Source of the DNA: Lindgomyces ingoldianus | Taxonomy: Eukaryota; Ascomycota; Dothideomycetes; Pleosporales; Lindgomycetaceae | Assembly: GCF_010093535.1 (NCBI RefSeq) | Contig: NW_022985220.1 | Span: forward strand, 257,925 to 321,924 | Length of the DNA: 64,000 nucleotides | Direction of reading: 5' to 3' | Shown: positions 22,351-32,636 of the stretch, piece after piece | Numbering within the stretch: the stretch's first letter is position 1 | Layout: each line of letters begins with the position of its first letter | The notes under the pieces: model-generated | What the model saw: only the letters and a program-made list of their open reading frames with translations | Databases searched by the model: none | Told to the model about the DNA's origin: nothing | Position numbers and translations under genes: made by a program

Positions 22351-24940
22351 TGTTGAAAGTGGAAGGACGAGGTCGCTACGTTGAAGGAGGCTAATTCCTT
22401 TCGAATGACTTGCGATGGGTCTTCTTCGCGAGGGGTAAGGGGAATTGTTCTCGCTGAGTGTTAAGTTGAAGGATTGTGAAGCAATTGTTCAGGTAGGTTT
22501 AGCGGAATAGTTTTGTTGATGAAGAAGGACAAAACATATCAAATACGATGTATGGAGCGACATGTTGGAAGAGGCCAGGCAATCTTTTCAATACCTTCTT
22601 TGACGCGAAGTGGCATGACACAAGATCGTCTGCGGACGTAACCAGCGCCATGATGTTGGCCCGTGCCCCGATTCGCCGACTTCCACCCTCCGACTTCCGA
22701 ACGTGGCTTTCAATTCCAGATTCTTTGATACGCGGAGTCCACGGGCTCCGCTGAGCAAGCCTGAGATTGATGCCGCTTGGAATCCTTACCGCTGATTGTT
22801 CTGTTTTATAATAGTATTGAGCCAGACTTACAATCTACCACTTCGACTTCGGCCGTATATAATACTCTTGTCTTCATAGCATCTAGACAGGGATCAATAC
22901 TAAGCCGGGGCGGGGTATCGGGACTGTGATTGCTTCCGTGCCTGTTGAAGAATTTCGATATTTTCCTACTCCGTACCAGTGCTGGAGTTCACATAACTCC
23001 TACTGCCAGAATCACTAACGTAAAGGAAACTCAATACAATTTCTGTTAGATAACCTTTCAAAATTTTAGCTTTCTTTATAATGATTCCTTCAAATTCATC
23101 CTTGAAATTGGGGAAGGCAAGTCACCGCGATGTCAATGAGGACTGAAGGTGTATCGTTTACCAAGATTTAATATATAGATGCAGGCGTGACGTCTTTGAC
23201 TCCTTCGGCGCTAGGTCAACTTTCAACCCAGATTTAATTTACCCAAGGCTGATGGCATGCGAATTGACGTAGTCCGCAAAGCCATATAGTACCTCCCACC
23301 CACAAGACATCGGCATCTGACTATTCCCAGGCATCCTACCTCGTGCTCCAATTCTTTCATGCAGAAGTATACGGAGCAGGATAGACGTGAGTATCATTAA
23401 TTGCATTCACTCCTTAGCTCAACGCTAGTCCATTCCATCCATCTCATGCACCTATGTCACGCACCCATCTCGCGCACCTTCAGGCTCCAGATCTGAAATC
23501 ATCACCTAAGAAAACCTTTCAGTCTGTAGCATAAACTTCATCTCCGAATGCAGCGTCCGTCAAACAGAGGTTACAAGTACAAAGAGAGTTCAAAATATTC
23601 GCTATTCACAGGTTAACCACACACCAACCGCTTTCGGAAATACGTACCTCTACCCACTCCCTTAGACTTCTTACACCACAGTTCCCATTGGAAATCTTTC
23701 TCCGAGGCCCTTGACCAGACAGTTCTTGCGGAAATCGCGCTATTGGGCATCAAGCATCCAAATCTGCCTCTAGATAACACCTGCAAGTATCGTCAGTCAT
23801 CATGCTCACCACTCATCTGACCAACCCTCCTCATCGCGTGCCAGCCTCGCAATATCTTCAACATCCCATAAGGCAATCAACCATTCGACACAATCCGTTG
23901 CTCACATGCCATGGTTATGGTAGAGATGGTTACCCGTGTCTACCCGCCAAATTCCGCTCCCTTCGCACCTTCCGTCTCTGTCCGATATCCCACGCATGCC
24001 CTTCGCCTCGCGTGCAACCAGCACCAGCACCTGCACACCACACATGCACAAAGAACTTAAGCTTCAGTAACGCAACCATGGAACGCAAATCCAGACACAT
24101 GTCCAGCACGCGCGTGTGCGTGCGTCTCACTAGCATCAACTTAATATATATGCTTGATCAACAGCCCTGAATCCACGACTGCTGTGAAAGTGTGCTTTCC
24201 AGCGGTTCGTGCGTGCTGAACTACAAAATACTGCTGTCTGCCGAGCAACTTCAAGCGAGTCTGCATGCAGGCAGATGCAAGCGCAGGTGAACAAGATAAG
24301 AAGTGTGGCGTAGATATCCGACGGATACCGCGCTAGCGCAAAGAAGAAATATTGGTATGTTCAAAGAAGCCGGCGCGGAATCTTCGATAGCTTCGATGCG
24401 TGCCACACACACACACACATACCAGGTTAAGCCAGACCTATTCGAGGGTTCCCCCGCACATTAGCTACCAATGATATGTGAGAAGCTGAAGGTTGAGACA
24501 GATGCACCGACAACGATAGAGCGGGAAGACGGATGTGATCCGATTGCAAACAAGGCGGTGAGTGTGGGGACGAACGGGATGGAAACTCTTGGACAGGGGA
24601 AGACGAAGTATTCTGGAGAACAGGAAGGCGGGTTGTAGCAAGGTGGAGGTTAGGATCGACGGTTGGCACAAGGACGGACACACGTATGAATTGGGTGTGT
24701 GTTCCGACGACGTCTCGACGGTATACTTTCGATATGCTTTGGCTAGGGTAGGCGATATTTGAGGGGAATGGAATGAGCGGGTATTTGAGATGTTGGGAAA
24801 AGGGAGATGGATTCAAGGGGAACGATAGGGTTGGAGTGTAGTTGTAAGGGAGAAGGGAGTGAAAATGCAATGGTTATGATACAATAGCATTGCTGAAGTC
24901 AGTTTGGTGTTTTGGGTACCACAATTCAGACAAGCCAAGT
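22351..24940. other. Gene-free stretch of 2.6 kb
   Basis: No frame here encodes anything recognisable. The longest are 147 codons on the minus strand (24,427-24,870) and 122 on the plus strand (23,802-24,170), both of low-complexity composition. A CA microsatellite lies at 24,404-24,418. A short ATG frame with a GTGAGT donor at about 23,383 was considered but could not be extended into a convincing gene. Promoter of the small membrane protein lies at the left end. Confidence 0.5.
24404..24418. repeat. CA dinucleotide microsatellite
   Basis: Seven uninterrupted copies of CA in the otherwise featureless intergenic region. Confidence 0.75.
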
Positions 24941-27512
24941 CTACATGTTCACTTCATCTGCATCTTCCTCCTTGTAAGTCACTCCACTCGCACCTCTGCC
25001 ACATCTCCTTCTCGATAATGCTGGAGGAGCGGTGCGATTCTTTGAAAGCGGCACATCCCTCTTCTCATCACCAAGGTCGCTTGGCGGCGAGCTACCATTC
25101 TCTTCATCCGTGGGGGAAGGGGTAGGCACTGACTTTGGGGTCTTCTTCTTCGCCGAGGTGCCCCCCTTCTCAGATGCAGCCTTCTTTGAAGGGGTCTTGA
25201 CTTCCCCGACCCCACTGACATCCCCATTTACTCTTGTTTCCTTTATTGCTACAGTTTTCCTCTTCTTCTTTGCTTGTGTTGCGGCACCTTCTTCTTTCTT
25301 CTTGATAACCCTCTTCCGGGGCCGAAGCCAGTCCTCCATACCCGGAGGCCAATACACTCTCCGCTCTGGTCCGCCCATGGCGATTTCTTCCTCGGGTATA
25401 AGGACTTCGCCTTTATTTTCTTCCTCCACGTCCGTAAGCCTTTCGTCTAAAGCCTCTAGCTCATAGTCATACTTCTTCTTCCTTTTACCACGCTTCATAG
25501 CAGTCCCCATCAGTTTCGCTTGGACAGGCTTGTTCTCGTCTTGCCTGACGTGAGGAATTATATCATTGAAAAGATCGAAGCCTGGAAGCTTGAACGTTCG
25601 CATGAGTTCAAAGACAGCTTGCTCCTTGTCCTTTGCTTCGATCATCAAGTCCATAGTGTCCGGACATGGCGGCAAGGTCATGACTCTTGGGGAATGCTTC
25701 CTCCTGGACCGGCTAGCGGTAGCTTCCGGACATGGTTCTGAATAGTGCATCTTTGGTGTGATACCTTTTCTCGTCCAAGTCTCAACGATGACAGGAATGA
25801 GTTCTTTAATGTCTTTTGTCCCTTCGCGGATCTTCTCAGCGTTGAACACGATGTTGTGATGATGAAAGTCGAGTACGAAGGGAATATTCAATTCCTGGCA
25901 TAGAGGTAGCAGGTCATGAACAGACCAAACCACATCGTCATTTTCAAGTACAAGACGGTTCTTGACAGACTGCGGAAGCTTCGCGTAATTCTCTCGGAAT
26001 CGATCAAGGGTGGCAGGCTTATCACCGAACGCACCTCCTAGATGAAGGATCATGACAGCGTCACGGTCTTGTTGAGGTGGAAGCTTGAGAAGCGAAAGCA
26101 TCTCATCATGATAGTCGAGATCCCGGATGGAAGCATCAATGACTTGCTTACGAGGGGAACCGAGCTGGGTGAATTGCCCAGGATGCGTGGTCACTCTGTG
26201 ACCTAACTCGGCGATTACTCTACCTACCTCTGCGAGAGAGTTTGCTGCAAAGGGTGCGAGCTTGTACCCGTAGTCGCCATGGCTAGCGAAAGGGAATATT
26301 TCACTGCTTAAGCGCATGAACCTGATGCCATACTTGTCATTCCAATGCATCATCTTGATAATATCCCGAGCGTTTGCGAGACCCAATTCCTCAACGTACT
26401 TCTGCCCTCTCGCCACATCAGCAGGCTTGTTCTTGTCTGGCCTGTTCTTTATGGGATGTTCTGGCCGAGAGGGGTCTTTAAGTGGATGTCGGTGCTCAAG
26501 GATTGATGCGATGCGACATGTACGGGAACTGAAGATGGGGGGATTCGCGTTGCGAAGGTAGGTGTTTAGACATGCCTAGACATCAGACATCGCCGATTAG
26601 CCCCAACTCAACAAAGGATGGATGTTACTGATGACCTACAAATCCTAACCGCCCTTTCCAAGGGAGGGGAAGATAGTCGGAATTGACAGGCGGCGGCCTC
26701 GACAGCACTTCCTTGATTTCTTCCCCATCCGCGTTCTGATTTGGTTGCCCCTCCTCGGCTTCAGGATCAACCATCACCCCCACGTCCTCCTTCACAGCAT
26801 TCTCAGTGGCCGTAGTGGTGTCATTAACGACGGTGCTATTGCTTTCCGCATTGTCCACCTTCACATGCTTCGAGGGGCCCTTTTGTCTCTTATTCCTGCC
26901 AGGCTGGCGCCCAGGTAGATCAACCGGCGTGGTCTCAGATTCCGGATGAACCGCATCCTTCGCGTTCGGACGATTTCCAGCACTGCCACCAACAGCTGTC
27001 CCTGGTGCTTGCCTGTCAGGGCCGTGCTCTGGGTGACCTGCAGCAGGTGCTGCAATATCCTCCGTGGTTGCATTTGCATCTGGATGGGTTGATGTGGGAG
27101 CAACAGCACCTGCATCCAAATTGGGTCCCGTACTGCTAACATTGCCCACACGGGGTTTCATGGCAGGGAGGGGAACGCCTCCGCCACTGTCAGGCGAAAC
27201 CTGCAATGCAGACATACCGTCCAAGAATTCAGGGTTGGCATTGGTGTTGATACGGGTGGGATTGGCCCCGCGAGTGCGCTGGGATGGCTGACGCCTCAGT
27301 GGCTTGGGCCGCTGCATTGCGACATTTCCTGGCAGAGGAACTTCGCTGTGGCGGGCTGGCGGGATGTCAGGGACTGAAGATGCTGCGGCTGTCGTTGACC
27401 GTTTGCGCTTGGCCATCCGGACGGATAGGGGTAGGGTTTGTACACACAGGAACGCCGATGAGGCTCGTTGTGTGGCCCGGGATTGTCCAAGGGAGTGAAC
27501 GCAGCGTCGCAT
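24941..27512 (-). CDS. UVE1: UV damage endonuclease (UvdE/Uve1)
   Basis: This enzyme nicks DNA immediately 5' of UV photoproducts and starts an excision pathway independent of nucleotide excision repair. Two exons (27512-26640, 26575-24941) flank a 64-nt intron (GTAGGT/TAG) and encode 835 residues. A long low-complexity N-terminus (about 1-275) precedes the UvdE TIM-barrel, which begins GRLGFACLNTYLR and continues with SSRTCRI, KMMHWND, RLSSEIFPFASH, TTHPGQF, LVLENDD, VLDFHHHN and KMHYSEP. These blocks carry the His, Glu and Asp residues that bind the metal cluster. The intron falls inside the first block, and splicing restores GRLGFACLN. The C-terminal 200 residues are Lys-rich with NLS-like runs (RKRVIKKK, KKKRK). 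Two in-frame ATGs exist, at 27512 and 27416. The residues between them look like a mitochondrial targeting peptide, while the second ATG opens with the nuclear-type MAKRKR. Confidence 0.95.
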
Positions 27513-30050
27513 TAATGTCCGAAGACTCAGGTTCCGTCTCCGCTCTTCATCTGGAGGAGAGAAGAAGACAGGAGATAGACGAAGAGTGCGTGTTGTTGTG
27601 ACCGCATCATGATGACTAACGCGACAAGCCTCAATTCACGACCAAAGTTCGATGATCGAGCTTGATTTTTGGTGGAGTTGTGACGGATGGTGTCGAGCGT
27701 GCCGTCGATCGACGCTTGGTGCGATCGTGTTAGCGCGCGCCTTGGCCTGAGAAGACTCCAGAGATCGCGCCAAATCGCCGCCCACGTCAAAGGGAGGCAG
27801 TTTGCGCCTGAATTTACAGGCTGCCAACGCACTCAGCCCCCTTACCCGTATTGGTATCCGTACCCGGCGCCATCACGACGCCGCTGAAGCAAGACCCGCC
27901 TTTGACATGCAGCTAACACGCCACACATCGGAGATGAAAACTTATGCTTCACCAAACGGCCTTACAAGCCACTAGCTGGGCGCCTTCGTCCTTCTGCCTC
28001 ACGTCCTTTGCACCGAAACCTTCCGCCATGCTCTTTTACGTACGAACAACTACCCCAGATAATCACATGAGAATGGACAGATGATGTCTCTTTCGTCACC
28101 ATCACCTACTACCCTTCTGGGCAATACAGCCGCTAGCTCTTTTCTAGGAATCGCATCCTGCAAGGTCTAGCCTAAAGGCTGAATGTACCTCTGGCCAAGA
28201 AACTTCACATGTAGGTACGGACACCGTTCCTACATGTGCGGTCTGCAGCCTCGGGGACAAAGCAGACCAGACAGCCTCCTCCACATCTGGTGCTAGGCTG
28301 GGCCTTCATCCAATGGGATATTCATATGAATTGCTCTTCTTGCTCCGCGATTGGCGTTGGATTGAAATGATGTTCCTCGGATATGATTGGTTCCATCCAA
28401 CTGGTACCCCGAATAAACCCACCCCCAAATCTTCTTGCATTCGGACCAGGTTCTGGAGATCCAAGCTAAGAAATGGCCTGAAGGCAAACAACTAGAGTAT
28501 GTTAGCGAAAATCCAAGGAACTTGGTTTCTTCAGCAGTGTGACCTGAGTAGAGGTCACTAAGATGACCAATGCGGGGCATGGGTAAAGGATCACTCACTA
28601 TCTCTTCTATCCCCCACCTCACCCAAAACCCGCCGACAGTGTGCAGCGGAGCGCGAAGGAGCGCGAAGAACGCCTTACCCGCCCGTACCAGGCCTTGATG
28701 CACTTTGCTGCACACTTCCAAGTGACATGCGATCGTGAGAGAGTGGGCAGACTGCGCACGAACAGAATGTCACTGCAGCACCATGAAGCTCGGAGGCTGC
28801 AGGATAGACCTGGGAGTCGATCAGAGAACATCAACGCTGATCCCTCCCTCTTCCCGTTATCAATAGTTGTCTCGTCTGGTGGATCCAGGATCCGGTCGAC
28901 CGCGCTTGAGGATTGAAACACGGAGAGAAGTGGAAAGTGCAATCTATGCTTTTGCAAAACCTTGTTAAGTCTGAATTCCTCTACACCGTACCCGCTAGAG
29001 AACAAGGGCCTGTATATCGAACTACAACCTCCGTCCTCCGACACCCCGATACGAGCCTCAATGCTCATCCGCCGGCGTCCCCGAACAGCCAAAAACCCCG
29101 CGCGAGAACTCTAATTCCATCACCGGCGCAGTGCCCGGAAGTTTCAGCCAACCACAAGCCACAGAAAAACCAGACCGAAAGTAGTGAAACCACGACTTTT
29201 AAAGCTGGTTCCTTGAACACCAGACCTGGTCCTGGCTCTTGTTGGAGGGGTCAGCAAAGCTGCGCGCTGGTGTCAGCGGCGTTGGAGGAGTGTGTACCGT
29301 TGGCGGCGCGTGAGATTGCCTCCACAGTGGTAGGACAGAATGATAAATGAAAGGGGGTTGACGATGAGGCGGCATTGGTAGAGAAAGTTCGAAAGCTCTC
29401 ATGTGAACGTGGTCATTCTTTCCTTCCAGCGAACTACTGTAGGTATTTACGGATTCGGATATTGCGATAGAGATCCAAGTGTCCAGATGCGCGACGCCGG
29501 AGACCGGTCAAACTATTGTTGAAGAAATGATGCTCTTGTGTATCCACACGATAGGGCTCGTGGCCGTGCGTGAGAAAATCCGCCCTATCACTCAACAATG
29601 CCTATTTGCTGATCGTATTCACATGACAGGAATAAGACTGATAGTGTGGTTTAAAAAAAAAATCAGCATCCGAAATCCCAAGGCACGGCAGTTCTTGTAG
29701 ATAAGATTTAGGATTTCGGGAAAGCTTGGATGAGATCCCTCTATTCATGCATTGCATTCATTTCGTGAAAGTGACTCTACAGAGAGAGATACATATATCC
29801 TGGTACACAGAGGCCAGGTACCAATGCTCCTATCCCAACGAAATATTCAAACATGCAAGATATTCAAAAGCTTCTGTTCCCACCCAGGCTTTTTCGTGAT
29901 CCATGTTCCGATTTCCAAAGTTTCCAACCGTGAAGAGGCTCACATATCCGTAAAGCCTGTAGTCCTTTTCCCGACCAATCCCAACCCATATAATCTTGAT
30001 TCTTGCCAAATACCCTGCACTATGGTGAAGATCCTATTGTGAGTGACCGA
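27513..30050. other. Gene-free stretch of 2.5 kb
   Basis: Lies upstream of UVE1 and downstream of the Zn2Cys6 gene. Several open frames of 90-157 codons occur on both strands (for example 28,619-29,092 minus), but none has a recognisable domain, and most overlap each other in GC-rich DNA. The UVE1 promoter must lie at its left end. I see no RNA gene. Confidence 0.5.
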
Positions 30051-32636
30051 TTAGATGACAATATACTCCCCATCCACACGATCCATAGCTTTTCTCCACC
30101 TAAACGCCTGTTGCTGTCCACCGAACGAGTCCAGTCCATTATACTCTGCTTCCCAACCCCTCTCTCCCCTCTCGTCGTCTTCCTGCCAGACCTTTTCCAA
30201 GACTTCTAGTCCGCTGAGGTTGTTGAAGAACCCACTTTCTCGTTGGATCTCGACGCATCTCTGTCGCACAATGGCGCGATGTTCGGCATCCACACATTCG
30301 GTTCCTATGATGAATAGAGGCCAAAGGAGGAACTTGTTGACACAGCTCGTGACTCCGATCTGAGATATGTGATATAGACCTTGCGTGACCAAGTTCTGAA
30401 GATTGAGCGCACTAGAGGGAGGTGTTGGACAGGCAAGTCGCTCGGTGTATAAGAGCGCAGCATACCGAAAGCTCTCACTAATGTGAAGAAGTGCCGCTTG
30501 CGCTGGAGATAAGGTAAGTGAAGCTGAAACTGCACCACATGAGTTGGCATGCACGCCACGACGCAGGTCTATTTCCCACTCTCGTAATCGGGTTCGAATG
30601 TCGGTCCACTCCGCCCAGAATAGGGAACGAGCGTCATCCGCAGTCGGAGTAATCGGACTCGTAGGCTCATGCACTGGCGTTCCCCATCCATTACCGTCGA
30701 TGTTATCGAAATTAAACGAGTAGAATTCCCTTTTCCGTTTTGGCTGTGGCGTGGCGCGAGGTGTGGTATTGCTTTCCCGAACTGGACGGTTTTGGCTTAG
30801 CAGGTTCAATCTGCCGAGTCTGGCAATGAGCTTGAATAAACGACCCTCACACCCCGCTAGATGCTCCAGGGCCCCCAAATTTGCTGTAAGATTTGTCATA
30901 TCCAGTGAATCCCCTTGGACTTCTGTTTCGCGATCGTTGACTGTGCTGGTCATTACATCGAACCAGGTGAAAAAGAGCTCGATCCATCCGACGAAATTGG
31001 ACTGCACGCTTCTGTCGCGCATACTAAGCAGTTTCTGCACTCCCGCAAGCTGAGTCTTAAATTTTGTGAAGCCAGAATCGCATACGTGAAAGAGACAGAG
31101 AATAAGAAGCGTGGCGAGGACGGCATCATCCTTAGTGCCATTCGGATCCACAAGCTGCCGATTCAGTAGGGCTATTGAATTTGCCTTGTAGCGCTTCTCT
31201 TCGTGGGACGGCCGACCGTGCATTTCCCGCAATTCTTGCGCTGTCATCTGGGAAAAGGCATGATCGGGCAAGAGTCGGAAATCTTGTGCGCCACTGAGTC
31301 GGCGGCCTTCGATCCCACCACGCATGCGTATATTATTCGTCGCTAGGGCTGCAATAGCGTTCTGTAAACCCTCACTTCTCATCGCTAGATGCATCACGTG
31401 CATCCGATACGGATTCGTCGGGGAGTCAAAAGCTACCAGTACCGGGCATATAAATTTGTCGTAGTAGTCCAGCAGGTATAGCGTCCGCGGGGAAAGGTGC
31501 GAAGCGGGAAAGAGACTCTGAGGAATGGAAGCAGTGAGCGTGGATTCGTTTGAAGATAGGGCACCAGAACCAATGGAAGACATACCCTCCGAGGGTAAAT
31601 AGGCGTAGCCTGGCTGAGGCAACCCATTAACATTTGCATTCATCTCCCCCTCCATAAACACATCAGAAAAAGTCGAGGACCGCATGCCATGCTGCCCTGA
31701 ATTGACTTCAGCATAATCTTGTATGCTCTGATCAGAGCTGATACTCGAGCTAACGTCATCTGCGATTGGGAACGAGCGTGGGGCCTCTTGGTAATGCAGA
31801 TTCTCGGTCGAACTCATAGGCGTATGATCGTGAAAGATAAGGGAATGATAAGGAGGAAGAGAGGACTCCGCGAAAGGAAAATCATCAGGAGTATGCGGGT
31901 ATTCGCTAGGAGAAGGGAAGTCGCTGTCGCTATAGGTGCTAAGAGAGCCAGCAGATGCCGATAAACCCGTCTCATCATAAGGGACTGCTAGAGCAGTATG
32001 CAGTCTTTGTAGTGGACCCCTGTGAAGGTGAGGCCGCCTCAATTTGGATGAATGCGGGTGATATGCCTCCACGTGCTCCCCGTAACCGGGGATTGGAAAA
32101 CCCATTGGTGTGGTGGGAGAAGGAATTGGTATTGGACTGGTTGGACCAAGATGGAGGTATTCTTGTGGGGCAGAGTACATGTTGGGGCTCGTGGGGCTCG
32201 TTGGTGAGTGAACGCCAAAATCAATACTGCCTCGAGTTTCAAGTTTGGCAGCGCCAGGCTGCGTCGAGCTGGTCGTAGTGGAGACTGAAGCTGTTGAAGT
32301 CTGTGTCTTGGAGTTTTGGGCGCTGGTGTTGTTTTGCGTAGGTGACTTGGCTATCGGAAGTGACAATCCTCGAAGCTTTCCACGGCTCGCAACTCCCACT
32401 CCCCAGGTCAAGGTAGTTCGATATCCAGAGCAGTCTTTTCCCATCTCAATACATTGTCCACAGTACGGCCGACGACGGTCACATTTTACCTGACGCTTCC
32501 TGCATGCAAAGCAATCTTCGCTCGCGCCCGTAGCCGGTGCTCTCCTTCTCCGTTTCTTTGGGGCTGCAGAAACGTTGTTGGTGGCCTCAGGCTTCTGGGC
32601 CTCAGCAGGCTGGGTGGCAGATGACGACATGGCCAT
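30051..32636 (-). CDS. Zn2Cys6 binuclear-cluster transcription factor
   Basis: This is a fungal-specific DNA-binding regulator, expected to act in the nucleus. A single frame of 861 residues is read from the ATG at 32636; an in-frame ATG at 32759 would add a hydrophobic stretch not expected in this class. A basic run KKRRRR (27-32) precedes the zinc cluster with cysteines at 42, 45, 52, 59, 62 and 69 (spacing 2-6-6-2-6). A long Ser/Pro/Thr-rich linker follows. From about residue 395 to the end the sequence looks like the fungal transcription factor domain of the PF11951 type, with LLDYYDKFICPVLVAFD, an Asn/Arg-rich helix and many short helices. No intron interrupts it. Target genes cannot be predicted, and the flanking DNA holds no cluster of biosynthetic genes. 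Confidence 0.9.
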   Translation of the reverse strand: MAMSSSATQPAEAQKPEATNNVSAAPKKRRRRAPATGASEDCFACRKRQVKCDRRRPYCGQCIEMGKDCSGYRTTLTWGVGVASRGKLRGLSLPIAKSPTQNNTSAQNSKTQTSTASVSTTTSSTQPGAAKLETRGSIDFGVHSPTSPTSPNMYSAPQEYLHLGPTSPIPIPSPTTPMGFPIPGYGEHVEAYHPHSSKLRRPHLHRGPLQRLHTALAVPYDETGLSASAGSLSTYSDSDFPSPSEYPHTPDDFPFAESSLPPYHSLIFHDHTPMSSTENLHYQEAPRSFPIADDVSSSISSDQSIQDYAEVNSGQHGMRSSTFSDVFMEGEMNANVNGLPQPGYAYLPSEGMSSIGSGALSSNESTLTASIPQSLFPASHLSPRTLYLLDYYDKFICPVLVAFDSPTNPYRMHVMHLAMRSEGLQNAIAALATNNIRMRGGIEGRRLSGAQDFRLLPDHAFSQMTAQELREMHGRPSHEEKRYKANSIALLNRQLVDPNGTKDDAVLATLLILCLFHVCDSGFTKFKTQLAGVQKLLSMRDRSVQSNFVGWIELFFTWFDVMTSTVNDRETEVQGDSLDMTNLTANLGALEHLAGCEGRLFKLIARLGRLNLLSQNRPVRESNTTPRATPQPKRKREFYSFNFDNIDGNGWGTPVHEPTSPITPTADDARSLFWAEWTDIRTRLREWEIDLRRGVHANSCGAVSASLTLSPAQAALLHISESFRYAALLYTERLACPTPPSSALNLQNLVTQGLYHISQIGVTSCVNKFLLWPLFIIGTECVDAEHRAIVRQRCVEIQRESGFFNNLSGLEVLEKVWQEDDERGERGWEAEYNGLDSFGGQQQAFRWRKAMDRVDGEYIVI

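Noticed and set aside
23359..23520. A short ATG frame followed by a GTGAGT donor and a plausible TAG acceptor
   Set aside because: Either continuation reaches a stop within about 30 codons, and the translation has no conserved look.
28293..29350. Three overlapping frames of 142-157 codons that might be genes
   Set aside because: No conserved motif, crossed on both strands, and no consistent splice sites linking them.
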